A DNA stretch of 64,000 bases from an uncultured Faecalibacterium sp. GTDB taxonomy: Bacteria; Bacillota; Clostridia; Oscillospirales; Ruminococcaceae. The notes below the pieces were generated by a model. It worked only from the letters and a program-made list of their open reading frames with translations. It had not been told where the DNA came from and made no database searches. Where the stretch lies: positions 80,372 through 144,371 of the forward strand of contig CAKTEM010000006.1 in NCBI GenBank assembly GCA_934548045.1, in the 5' to 3' direction. Positions 30,513 to 39,299 of the stretch are shown here, piece after piece; within the stretch, counting starts at the first letter, position 1, and each line of letters begins with the position of its first letter. Both the position numbers and the translations under genes were made by a program.

Positions 30513-31468
30513 CCCAAAATCATACCCTGAAATGGTTCTCCGTGGTTGTCGTCATCGTCTGGTGCGTGTTGTTTCTGCGTGCAGAAAATACCGAAAAGAG
30601 CATCGTCCGCGCGCTGTTTCTGGAACAGACGGACACCGGCTGGTCTGCTGGCCTGTTCTATCAGTTCCCGGAAGCTTCCGCCGACGCCTCCGAGACGGAT
30701 GCACAGATACGCTTTGCCCTTGCGTCCGGTCAGACGCCGCAGGCCGCATTGACGCAGACCGAAGAAAAGCTCCCACGCAAAGCCAGTTACCGCCTCTGCG
30801 ATTATCTGGTTCTGGGGCAGGAGAGCGATTTCAGTACCCTTCAAACCTGCGAGTCTCTTTTTCTCGAGCATCCGTATGGCCGGCTGGCTTCCCGAGTGTT
30901 CTGTGCGGATTTTTCCGGAACAGCCTTGGAAACGCAGAACGAAGAGGACGAGTACCTGCCTGAGTCGCTGCTTGATCTGCTCAAATCAGACAAAACTGCA
31001 CCTCATCTTTACGAAAACCGGAACGGCGTCCTGCTCCCGGTTCTCGAGCTGAACGACGGCGAACTTTCCAACCGGGAAGAGCGTCTTCTCCTCACCGAAA
31101 CCGGCCAAGTGACTCTGACCGCCGACCAGACCGAAGCCGCACTCTTTTTGTCGGGCGCAAAGCACACCTGCCAATTCCAATCCGAGACGAACCCGGTCGA
31201 GCTGACAAGCCTTGCGCAGTCGGTCGAACTGGAAGGGGAGGACTTTCATCTTGTCCTGACCTGCCGTGTTCCGCCGGATGGCCGCAGACCGACCGACGAA
31301 GAGATTGCCCGGTGGGAAACTCTTTGCACCGAGACGGTCCAGCTATGCTGGGAAAATGGCTCCGACCTGCTCCGCCTTTCTTCCGTGCAGGCATTGCGAG
31401 ATGGAACTAACACATTGACAACAAAAAACGCCTGCCCGAACTTATGGACAGACGTTGTGATTTTTTAA
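30509..31468 (+). CDS. GerAC-like germination receptor protein
   Basis: The 319-residue protein has one N-terminal hydrophobic segment followed by a large soluble domain and comes third in a gerA-gerB-gerC order. No lipobox cysteine is obvious after the hydrophobic stretch (the only early Cys is within VVVIVWCVLFL), unlike classical GerAC lipoproteins. Its 3' end lies three bases from the stop of the convergent histidine kinase gene. Confidence 0.65.
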   Translation: MTQNHTLKWFSVVVVIVWCVLFLRAENTEKSIVRALFLEQTDTGWSAGLFYQFPEASADASETDAQIRFALASGQTPQAALTQTEEKLPRKASYRLCDYLVLGQESDFSTLQTCESLFLEHPYGRLASRVFCADFSGTALETQNEEDEYLPESLLDLLKSDKTAPHLYENRNGVLLPVLELNDGELSNREERLLLTETGQVTLTADQTEAALFLSGAKHTCQFQSETNPVELTSLAQSVELEGEDFHLVLTCRVPPDGRRPTDEEIARWETLCTETVQLCWENGSDLLRLSSVQALRDGTNTLTTKNACPNLWTDVVIF

Positions 31469-31471
31469 AAC

Positions 31472-32821
31472 TTAGTGAGCAGTCTCAAAGATAACGGTGA
31501 TGGTCGTGCCTTCATCAATTTCACTTTCCAGCTTGATTTTTGCGTTGTGGATGCGCGCGATGTGCTTCACGATGGCGAGACCGAGGCCGGTTCCGCCGGT
31601 GGCCTTGCTCCGGCTCTTGTCGACTCGGTAGAAGCGTTCAAACACGCTGGACTGTGCTTCCTTCGGGATGCCGATGCCGTTGTCCTTGACCGTCAGGCTG
31701 CAGTGCCCGTCACGGGAACAGGCCGTGATGATCTGCACTTTTCCGCCGGGGCGGTTATACCGGATGGCGTTGTCGCAGAGGTTCTGGCACAGCTCATCCA
31801 GCAGGGCGCGGCTTCCCAGCACTGGCGCGCTCTCGCCCAGATAGGTGAGGGAAATATACGACCGCTTGGCGTTCACTTTCTGCCGCTCGACGCACTCTTT
31901 TGCCACATCCAGCAAATCGACCGTCTCCATGACCGGCTCGTTGCCGGTCTCGCTTACATTGTCGAGGTGCGACAGCTGCAAAATATCGTTGACGAGCTGG
32001 ATCATCCGGGTCGCTTCCACATGAATTTTGTGTCCGAATCCCGGCACATCCTCGGGTTTCGCGATGCCGGTCTCAATCAGTTCCGCATAGCCGGAGATGC
32101 TCGTCAGCGGCGTCTTCAGCTCGTGGCTGACGTTTGCGGTGAACTCCTGACGCATTTTCTCGTTGTTCTCGCGCAATAGCCGGTCGGAATGGATGCTCTC
32201 GGCAAAGGGGATAAGCTCCTTGTAGGGAACATTGTCCTGAATGTGGTCGAGGTCGTCGGTCATTTTCAGAACCGGCTGAACAAGGCTCTTGGTAAGCAGG
32301 CCTGCCATCAGCGCGGCGGCAAGCATCATCAGCACACAGCTCAGGACGATGGCCGGAAGCGTTTCGTCGTAGATCGACCAGACCGTTTCGGAATCCTGCG
32401 CTACACGGAGGATATCGCCGTTGTCCAGCAGAAGCGCGTAATAATACGTCTCAAACCCCATCGTCTGGGAGTCGCGGCGGTCGCGGCCCACGCCGTTCTG
32501 CATGGCCTGTTGAATCTCCGGGCGGCTGAGGTGATTTTCCATCTGCTGCGAGGTGGCCGACTCGAATTCAACACTGCCGTCCGACGCGATCAGCGTGATG
32601 CGCAGGTCGCTCGTGACAAAGGCGGCCAAATCGCTGGGGTCGTCCAGCTGGCTGTACCCGGCGGCAATGAGGTTGGTTTCATTTTCCAGCGCGGTCCACG
32701 CCTGCGCCGTAAACGCTTTATGGAAAACAAAAATGCAGAGTGCGGCGGTGCAGACCAGACCGACAAATCCCATCAGAAAGAGACGGTAGCTGATTTTTTC
32801 TTCCATGCTGCGTGGTTTCAT
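31472..32821 (-). CDS. Sensor histidine kinase, PhoR-like
   Basis: The 449-residue kinase has two membrane segments (~14-35 and ~165-190) flanking an extracytoplasmic sensor domain, a HAMP-like linker, the H-box NVSHELKTPLTSISG, N-box DNAIRYN, and G-boxes GIGIPKEA and GTGLGLAIV. It is the last gene of a minus-strand operon after a response regulator and a Na/Pi cotransporter, so phosphate sensing is likely. Start and stop overlap with the regulator gene. Confidence 0.9.
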   Translation of the reverse strand: MKPRSMEEKISYRLFLMGFVGLVCTAALCIFVFHKAFTAQAWTALENETNLIAAGYSQLDDPSDLAAFVTSDLRITLIASDGSVEFESATSQQMENHLSRPEIQQAMQNGVGRDRRDSQTMGFETYYYALLLDNGDILRVAQDSETVWSIYDETLPAIVLSCVLMMLAAALMAGLLTKSLVQPVLKMTDDLDHIQDNVPYKELIPFAESIHSDRLLRENNEKMRQEFTANVSHELKTPLTSISGYAELIETGIAKPEDVPGFGHKIHVEATRMIQLVNDILQLSHLDNVSETGNEPVMETVDLLDVAKECVERQKVNAKRSYISLTYLGESAPVLGSRALLDELCQNLCDNAIRYNRPGGKVQIITACSRDGHCSLTVKDNGIGIPKEAQSSVFERFYRVDKSRSKATGGTGLGLAIVKHIARIHNAKIKLESEIDEGTTITVIFETAH

Positions 32822-33507
32822 TCTTCGTTTTCCTCCTCGCTGTCCGCCAGCTTATAGCCGACCTTGCGCACGGTGCAGATATACCGGCCAGCGTCGCCCA
32901 GCTTTTTGCGCAGGGTGCGGATGTGCATATCGACCGTCCGGCTCTCCACCGAGATGTCGGTACCCCAGACCACCTGCAAGATCGTCTCACGGGTCACAAC
33001 AAGATTGGTATGTTCCAGTAAAAGCTGGAGCAGGCTGTATTCCTTGTAAGTCAAATCGACGTTCGCGCCGTTGACGGTCACGCTGTGCCGGGCGTTGTCC
33101 AGCAGAATCTCGTGGAAGGCGTAGACATCCGGTCTTGCCTCCGGTGCCGAGCGGCGGAGCGCGGCACGGACACGGCTCAGAAATTCCATGATGCCGAAGG
33201 GCTTTGTGATGTAATCATCTGCGCCGCAGTCGAGGCCGCGCACAGTGTCCAGCTCGCTGGATTTTGCCGTCACCATGATGATGGGCAGACGCTTGAGGGA
33301 AGGGGTGTTGCGCAGCTTTTTCAGGATGGAAAAACCGTCCTCGCCCGGAAGCATCACATCAAGGATGACCAGTTCCGGCGCGGCGTTGTGCATCGCCTGC
33401 CAAAAAGGTTCCGAGGATTCAAAGCTGCTCACATCGTAGCCGCTGGATTGCAGCGCATACTGTTCCAGCTCCCGGATGGCGGCATCGTCTTCAACAATAT
33501 AGATCAT
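32818..33507 (-). CDS. OmpR/PhoB-type response regulator
   Basis: This 229-residue regulator has a receiver domain with the phospho-acceptor in VILDVMLPGEDG and a C-terminal winged helix (TYKEYSLLQLLLEHTN, SRTVDMHIRTLRKKLG). It overlaps the transporter and kinase genes by four bases each. Four TTTACAT repeats upstream of the operon match the known PhoP-box type, so it may regulate its own operon. Confidence 0.92.
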   Translation of the reverse strand: MIYIVEDDAAIRELEQYALQSSGYDVSSFESSEPFWQAMHNAAPELVILDVMLPGEDGFSILKKLRNTPSLKRLPIIMVTAKSSELDTVRGLDCGADDYITKPFGIMEFLSRVRAALRRSAPEARPDVYAFHEILLDNARHSVTVNGANVDLTYKEYSLLQLLLEHTNLVVTRETILQVVWGTDISVESRTVDMHIRTLRKKLGDAGRYICTVRKVGYKLADSEEENEE

Positions 33508-35294
33508 GCTTTATGTTCCTCCGCAGTTTCGTTGTCTTCAGGGAAGAGATAGCGTTCACGGTAGCGGTCAAGACGACGCTGGAACTGTTCGCTTTCCTTG
33601 GAGTCGTGGCCACTCTTGAGGTCGTTCAGGTAGGCGTGGGTGTCAAAGCTGTCCTGCGCCACCTCGATCTGTGCAACGGCGACGTTGCTGCAATGGTCGC
33701 AGACACGCTCGTAATTCGTCAGCAGGTCATCCAGAATAAAGCCATACTCGATGGAGCAGCTGCCGGCCTGCAGACGGGCGATGTGCCGCGCCTTGATGGC
33801 ACGCACCAGCTCGTCAACGACCTGTTCCAGCGGCTCAACTTTGCTTGCCAGATGCAGATCGCCCTTGCGGAAGGCATCGGTGGTGCGGTTTAGAGTATCC
33901 TGCACAGCGTCCTCGAGAACCTGCAGCTCTTCGCGTGCATCCTTCGAGAAATCGACATTCTTGGTGTGCATCTCTTCGGCGGATTCCAGCAGATTCACAG
34001 AATGGTCGCTGATGCGCTCAAAATCGCTGATGGTGTGGAGCAGGGTGTTGACGCTTTGGCTGTCCGCATGGTTCAGCTCGCGGCCGGACAGTTTTACCAG
34101 ATAGGTGCCGAGGGCATCTTCGTACTGGTCGACCTTGGTTTCTTCCTCGCGGACTTTCTGGGCGAGTTCATCGTTCCAAGTGTGGGTCAGGCTCATTGCC
34201 TGAATGACACCGACACGGGCAAGCTCTGCCATGTCTGCGGTTGCGGAGCGTGCGCGCTCGACCGCGACAGAAGGCGTATTGAGCAGACGCTCATCCAGCA
34301 GGGCAAAGCTCTCCTGCTTGGCATCGTCGGGGATTGTGGCGATCGCCAGCTTTTCGAGGACGTTTGCGAAGGGGAGCAGGACAGCCGTTGCGGTCAGGTT
34401 AAAGACCGAGTGGACGACTGCGATGCCCCATGCCGTAACCGTATCATTGACAAAGGTGAAGTGAAGGACAGCGTTCAGGCTGTAGAAGACCGCCAGAAAA
34501 AGGGTCACACCGATGATGTTGAAATAAAGGTGAACCATTGCGGCACGGCGTGCGTTCTTGTTTGCGCCGACCGAAGAGAGCAGGGCGGTTACACAGGTGC
34601 CGATGTTTTGGCCCATGATGATGGGAATCGCACTGCCGAAGGTGATGACACCGGTCGAGCTGAGTGCCTGCAGGATGCCGACGCTGGCACTGGAACTCTG
34701 GATGACGCCGGTGACGATGGCACCGACCAGAACACCAAGGATGGGGTTGGAGAAGCGGACAAAGAGGTTGGTGAACCATTCCTCATGCTGAAGCGGAGCG
34801 ACCGCCGCGGACATGGTGCTCATGCCGGTCATCAGGATGGCAAAGCCGACCATGATGGTACCGATGCCCTGACGCTTTTCGTTTTTGCCCATGTAGAGGA
34901 TGATGCCGATAAAGGCCAGCACCGGGCTGAACGAGGTGGGCTTGAGCATCTGGATCAGGAAACTGTCGCCCTGCAGGCCGGAAAGACCCAGGATCCAGCT
35001 GGTAACAGTCGTACCAACGTTGCTTCCCATGATAACGCCGATGGCCTGATGCAGCTCCATAATGCCGCTGTTGACAAAGCCGACGACCATGACCGTGGTC
35101 GCACTGGAACTCTGGATGACAGCGGTCACGCACAGACCCAGAAAGAAACCTTTGATGGGGTTGTCGGTCAGCTTGCTCAGGATTTTCTGCAGCTGTCCGC
35201 CAGCCTGTTTTTCAAGAGCCTTGCCCATAATGTCCATGCCGAACAAAAACAGGGCTAAGCCGCCAAAAAGAGAAAAGACATTGAAGATCGTCAT
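33504..35294 (-). CDS. Na/Pi cotransporter with C-terminal PhoU domain
   Basis: The 596-residue protein has two inverted transport repeats each with the QSSS signature (VIQSSSATTVM and VIQSSSASVGI), followed by a ~210-residue helical PhoU-like domain. It imports phosphate with sodium. The ATG at 35294 follows GAGGAAC on the minus strand. It heads an operon with a two-component system, suggesting phosphate-regulated uptake. Confidence 0.93.
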   Translation of the reverse strand: MTIFNVFSLFGGLALFLFGMDIMGKALEKQAGGQLQKILSKLTDNPIKGFFLGLCVTAVIQSSSATTVMVVGFVNSGIMELHQAIGVIMGSNVGTTVTSWILGLSGLQGDSFLIQMLKPTSFSPVLAFIGIILYMGKNEKRQGIGTIMVGFAILMTGMSTMSAAVAPLQHEEWFTNLFVRFSNPILGVLVGAIVTGVIQSSSASVGILQALSSTGVITFGSAIPIIMGQNIGTCVTALLSSVGANKNARRAAMVHLYFNIIGVTLFLAVFYSLNAVLHFTFVNDTVTAWGIAVVHSVFNLTATAVLLPFANVLEKLAIATIPDDAKQESFALLDERLLNTPSVAVERARSATADMAELARVGVIQAMSLTHTWNDELAQKVREEETKVDQYEDALGTYLVKLSGRELNHADSQSVNTLLHTISDFERISDHSVNLLESAEEMHTKNVDFSKDAREELQVLEDAVQDTLNRTTDAFRKGDLHLASKVEPLEQVVDELVRAIKARHIARLQAGSCSIEYGFILDDLLTNYERVCDHCSNVAVAQIEVAQDSFDTHAYLNDLKSGHDSKESEQFQRRLDRYRERYLFPEDNETAEEHKA

Positions 35295-35354
35295 ATCGTT
35301 GTTCCTCACTTATGTTTGACGTGTTGTTCTCCTGTTTATGAGTATACGGCCCGA

Positions 35355-35411
35355 ATGTAAAATGCGAAATCTGCTAAATGTAAAACTCATGTAAAGTAAA
35401 GAAAATGTAAA
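35355..35411 (-). promoter_or_regulatory. Four PhoP-box-like TTTACAT repeats upstream of the Na/Pi operon
   Basis: On the minus strand TTTACAT occurs at 35411-35405, 35395-35389, 35384-35378 and 35361-35355. Two copies are exactly 11 bases apart, as in Bacillus PhoP sites (TTHACA repeats). A TATACT -10 lies at 35346-35341, eight bases beyond the last copy, with a weak -35. Autoregulation by the encoded response regulator is inferred. Confidence 0.65.
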
Positions 35412-35498
35412 GCTGCCTGCCTTATACCTATTATAAGGGCTTTCGCCCCACTCGCAACCCCGATTTCCCAAGAAATCCGGAAAAGATTTCCGTAGGAA

Positions 35499-35527
35499 TT
35501 GTTTTTCTTCTCCGGATTTATTATAAT
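35499..35527 (+). promoter_or_regulatory. Promoter of hprK
   Basis: TTGTTT, 17 bases, TATAAT (35522-35527). The rest of the 295-base divergent gap holds the Pho repeats and a short CCTTATA/TATAAGG inverted repeat. Confidence 0.65.
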
Positions 35528-35589
35528 AATAAGAAACAGCCCTCTGCTTCGTCAACAGTCGGAGGGAAAACAATGCAGGAGGAAGAACG

Positions 35590-36525
35590 ATGGGGAATTT
35601 TTCCGTTTCTCTCAGCAAGCTGATCGAGAAGGTCAGCATGGAAGTGGTCTATATGCCTCAGGATCAGGACAAGATCCAGATCGAGATCGCCGAAGTCAAC
35701 CGTCCGGGTCTGTTTCTGGCCGGCTATTACGATTATTTTGATAAACTGCGCTTACAGATCATGGGTCTGGCAGAGATGAACTTCCTGTCCGGACTCTCGC
35801 CGGAAAAGCGGTACGAGGCCCTTGACCAGCTGTTCCGCCAGAAACCGCCGGCCGTCATCGTCTGCCGCAGTGAGGAGCTGGAGCCCTTCCGGGAGATGCA
35901 GGAGCTGGCTGAAAAGCATCAGGTCGCACTGCTCCGCTCCAACGAGACGACCTGTACTCTGATGGGCAGCCTGATCAGTGTGCTGAATCTGGAGCTGGCA
36001 CCCCGTATTACCCGTCACGGCGTTCTGGTCGAGGTCTACGGCGAGGGCATCCTGATTCTGGGTGACAGCGGCATCGGCAAGAGCGAGCTTGCTATCGAGC
36101 TGGTCAAGCGCGGCCACCGTCTTGTCGCGGATGACGCCGTGGAGCTGCGCAAAGTCTCCAACCGTCAGATCATGGGTACGGCTCCCGAGAACATCCGCCA
36201 TTTCATCGAGCTGCGCGGCATCGGCATCGTCAACGTGGCGCGTGTCTTTGGTGTCGGCGCAGTCAAAGTCAGCGAAAGCCTCGACCTCGTGGTTCAGCTG
36301 GAAGCATGGGACCCGACCAAGAACTATCAGCGCACCGGTCTCGAAAGCGAATACTACGAGATTTTGGGCGTCAACATTCCCAGCACCAGCATCCCGGTTT
36401 CGCCCGGCCGTAACCTTGCGGTCGTGCTGGAAACGGCGGCCATCAACAACCGCCAGAAGAAGATGGGCTACAACGCCGCAAAGGAACTGCTCATCCGTCT
36501 GGGTCTGAACGACACGCTGGACTAA
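35590..36525 (+). CDS. hprK: HPr kinase/phosphorylase
   Basis: This 311-residue bifunctional enzyme phosphorylates and dephosphorylates HPr at serine to control carbon catabolite repression. Walker A is GDSGIGKSE and the HprK signature IELRGIGIVNV is complete. It heads hprK-murB-rapZ-whiA-dnaE, a common Clostridia order. An AGGAGGAAG site precedes the ATG. Confidence 0.96.
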   Translation: MGNFSVSLSKLIEKVSMEVVYMPQDQDKIQIEIAEVNRPGLFLAGYYDYFDKLRLQIMGLAEMNFLSGLSPEKRYEALDQLFRQKPPAVIVCRSEELEPFREMQELAEKHQVALLRSNETTCTLMGSLISVLNLELAPRITRHGVLVEVYGEGILILGDSGIGKSELAIELVKRGHRLVADDAVELRKVSNRQIMGTAPENIRHFIELRGIGIVNVARVFGVGAVKVSESLDLVVQLEAWDPTKNYQRTGLESEYYEILGVNIPSTSIPVSPGRNLAVVLETAAINNRQKKMGYNAAKELLIRLGLNDTLD

Positions 36526-36551
36526 ATCTTATTCTCGAAAAGAGGAAACAC

Positions 36552-37451
36552 ATGGAACAACTCAAACAACAGCTGGCGCAGGCAGGCATCCTGTACCGGG
36601 AAAACGAACCGCTCAGCGCGCACTGCACCTTTAAAATCGGCGGCCCGGCGGATGTTTTTATCCTGCCCGAGACGGAAACCCAGCTTCTGGATGCAATCCG
36701 GCTCGTCAAATCAGCTGGTATCAAATATTATCTGCTCGGCAACGGCAGCAATATTCTCTTTGAGGATGCTGGCTACCGTGGTGCAGTCATTGATATCTCT
36801 GCCCTGAACGACGGCATCGAGCAGGAAGAAGACCTCATCCGCGCCAGTGCAGGCGCGCGGCTTTCGGCCCTCTGCGGCGAAGCACTCCGCGCCGAGCTGA
36901 CCGGTCTGGAATTCGCGTATGGTATCCCGGGAACACTGGGCGGTGCCATCTATATGAACGCCGGAGCCTATGGCGGCGAGATGAAAGACGTCCTGCATTG
37001 GGTGCAGTATCTGACACCGGACGGCGAGATCGTCAAAGCGGACGCTTCTCAGCTGGATTTATCCTACCGCCACAGCATTTTTGAGGAGAACGGTGGTTGC
37101 ATCCTGTCCGCTGAGCTGAAACTGCAAAAGGGCAATCCGGAAGAGATCCGTGCCAAGATGGACGACCTGCTCTTCCGCCGGAAGGACAAACAGCCGCTGG
37201 ATAAGCCCAGCGCAGGCAGTACCTTCAAGCGTCCGGCCGGCGCATTTGCGGCGGCCCTTATAGACCAGTGCGGTCTGCGCGGCTATCGTCATGGAGGCGC
37301 GGCCATCAGCGAGAAGCACTGCGGCTTCGTCGTCAATCTCGGCGGTGCAACCTGTGCCGATGTCCTCGCACTCTGCGATGAGGTGCGTACCATCGTCCGG
37401 GAAAAGACCGGCTATGACCTCGAAAAGGAAATTCGAGTGGTAAAAGCATAA
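36552..37451 (+). CDS. murB: UDP-N-acetylenolpyruvoylglucosamine reductase
   Basis: The 299-residue FAD enzyme makes UDP-MurNAc for peptidoglycan. FAD-binding IGGPADVF and LLGNGSNILF, the YGIPGTLGGAIYMNAGAYG block, and catalytic AGSTFKRP and EKHCGFVVN are intact. It is a type II MurB by length, encoded 26 bases after hprK. Confidence 0.96.
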   Translation: MEQLKQQLAQAGILYRENEPLSAHCTFKIGGPADVFILPETETQLLDAIRLVKSAGIKYYLLGNGSNILFEDAGYRGAVIDISALNDGIEQEEDLIRASAGARLSALCGEALRAELTGLEFAYGIPGTLGGAIYMNAGAYGGEMKDVLHWVQYLTPDGEIVKADASQLDLSYRHSIFEENGGCILSAELKLQKGNPEEIRAKMDDLLFRRKDKQPLDKPSAGSTFKRPAGAFAAALIDQCGLRGYRHGGAAISEKHCGFVVNLGGATCADVLALCDEVRTIVREKTGYDLEKEIRVVKA

Positions 37452-37463
37452 GAGGGGAATACT

Positions 37464-38330
37464 ATGGATCTTCTGATCGTCAGCGGACTTTCCGGCGCGG
37501 GAAAATCCGTCGCCATGAACGCGCTGGAAGATATCGGATTTTTCTGCATCGACAACATCCCGGCAGGGCTGCTGCCCAGCATCATGGCGTTTTCCAAGGC
37601 AGGCGACAACCAGCTGAAACGGGTCGCACTGTCGATGGATGTCCGCGGCTGTCGTTCCAGCGAAGAGATCGAGCAGGCACTTGACCAACTCGACCAGCAG
37701 GGCGTGCAGTACGAGATCCTCTTTATGGATGCTCCCGACGATGTGTTGATGCGCCGTTACAGCGAGACACGCCGTCGGCACCCCATCAGCATTGCGGAGG
37801 GCCTCTCGACCCGGGAAGCCTTCGCGAAGGAACGCCAGATCTTACAGCCGCTCAAGGAGCGCGCAAACTATACCATCAACACTGCTTTGCTCTCGACCGC
37901 CCAGAACAAAGAGCGCATCTGCGATTTGTTCCTGAAAAACGGCGGCGCGAAAAAGGCGATGCGGCTTACCATCATGTCGTTCGGCTTCAAGTTTGGCATC
38001 CCTCAGGAGGCCGATTTGGTGCTGGATGTCCGCTGCCTGCCCAATCCATTCTATGTGCCGGAGCTGAAGCATAAGACCGGCCTCGACCAGGAAGTGGTGG
38101 ATTTCGTCATGAGCCACCCGGAGGCGCAAGAACTGCTGAAACGATATGACAGCTTTCTCGAGTATGCCCTGCCGCTCTACGTTAAAGAGGGCAAGAGCCA
38201 GCTGACGATCGCAGTCGGCTGCACCGGCGGCAAGCACCGCTCTATCACCTTTGCGCGGAAGATCGCGGAATACTGCGAGAGTCTGGGCTATACGCCCGGT
38301 GTTCAGCATCGGGATGCGGCCCGTAAATAA
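37464..38330 (+). CDS. rapZ: RNase adapter RapZ (YvcJ-type)
   Basis: This 288-residue P-loop protein has Walker A GLSGAGKS at the N-terminus, FMDAPDDVLMRRYSETRRRHP in the centre and the C-terminal GCTGGKHRS motif. In E. coli RapZ guides RNase E to GlmZ; in Firmicutes the homologue YvcJ is a nucleotide-binding protein of unclear role. It lies between murB and whiA. The usual yvcK gene is missing from the cluster. Confidence 0.95.
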   Translation: MDLLIVSGLSGAGKSVAMNALEDIGFFCIDNIPAGLLPSIMAFSKAGDNQLKRVALSMDVRGCRSSEEIEQALDQLDQQGVQYEILFMDAPDDVLMRRYSETRRRHPISIAEGLSTREAFAKERQILQPLKERANYTINTALLSTAQNKERICDLFLKNGGAKKAMRLTIMSFGFKFGIPQEADLVLDVRCLPNPFYVPELKHKTGLDQEVVDFVMSHPEAQELLKRYDSFLEYALPLYVKEGKSQLTIAVGCTGGKHRSITFARKIAEYCESLGYTPGVQHRDAARK

Positions 38331-38354
38331 ACCAGAAAAGAAAAGGAACCAAGC

Positions 38355-39299
38355 ATGAGTTTTGCATCCCATGCACGGGAAGAGATCGCACAGCGCAGCC
38401 TGCAAAAAGACTGCTGTGTCCGTGCGGCGGCTTACGGCGTGGCGTGTTTTGCCAAATACTTCGACGCCCGAGGCCTCGTGCTTCAAACCGAGCAGGCCTC
38501 CATCGCGCATCTGGCCGAAGAGCTGTTTGCGCGGTGCGGTGTGCAGGGCGAGGTGGTCGAAAAGCCCCGTCCGACCGGCGTGGTCTATGAGTTCGGCATC
38601 CGTGCGCCGGAGCAGGTGGCACGGATGCACGAGCTGTTCGGCACCACCGGCACCGAGACCAGCCTGCAGATCGACCCCAAATTGATCCGCTGTCAGACCT
38701 GCGTCAGTGCGTACATTGGCGCAGCATTTTTGTGCAGCGGCACCATGACCGACCCCCAGAAAGAATACAACCTCGAATTCCTCACCAGCCGGACGAACCT
38801 TGCCAAAGATTTCGAGGCTCTGCTGGCGGAACACGAGTTTGCGCCGCACCGCACCCGGCGGAACGGCGTCAATCTGATTTACGTCAAAAACAGCGCGAAC
38901 ATCGAGAAAATTTTAGCGTTCATGGGCGCACCGGAAGCCTCTGCAAAAATGAGCGAGCAGAAGGCTGTCAAGCAGGTGCGCAACCACATCAACCGCCAGA
39001 TCAACTGCGACACGGCCAACCTCAGCAAGACAGCCCACGCCAACGCCCAGACTCTGAAAGCCATCCGCTATTTACAGGAGCATGACGCATTGGAGACTCT
39101 GCCCGAGGTCTTGCAGGCGGCAGCCGCCAAGCGAATGGAGAACCCGGATTTGTCCCTGACGGCTCTCTGCGCCTGCTTTGAGCCGCCGGTCAGCAAGTCG
39201 GGCCTGTCGCACCGGATGAAAAAACTGGAATCTCTGGCTGAGGCCCTGCGTCAGCGGCTGGAACAGGAGAAAGGAGAGGACAACTCTTGGACGAAGTAA
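38355..39299 (+). CDS. whiA: DNA-binding protein WhiA
   Basis: The 314-residue protein has a LAGLIDADG-like N-terminal domain (KDCCVRAAAYGVACFAKYF, AAFLCSGTMTDPQKEYNLE) and a C-terminal helix-turn-helix (LSLTALCACFEPPVSKSGLS HRMKKL). WhiA affects division and chromosome segregation in Firmicutes. Its 3' end overlaps the start of dnaE. Confidence 0.95.
   Translation: MSFASHAREEIAQRSLQKDCCVRAAAYGVACFAKYFDARGLVLQTEQASIAHLAEELFARCGVQGEVVEKPRPTGVVYEFGIRAPEQVARMHELFGTTGTETSLQIDPKLIRCQTCVSAYIGAAFLCSGTMTDPQKEYNLEFLTSRTNLAKDFEALLAEHEFAPHRTRRNGVNLIYVKNSANIEKILAFMGAPEASAKMSEQKAVKQVRNHINRQINCDTANLSKTAHANAQTLKAIRYLQEHDALETLPEVLQAAAAKRMENPDLSLTALCACFEPPVSKSGLSHRMKKLESLAEALRQRLEQEKGEDNSWTK

Noticed and set aside
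33966..35258. A 430-codon plus-strand frame
   Set aside because: It is antisense to the Na/Pi cotransporter and has no ribosome site or recognised motif.
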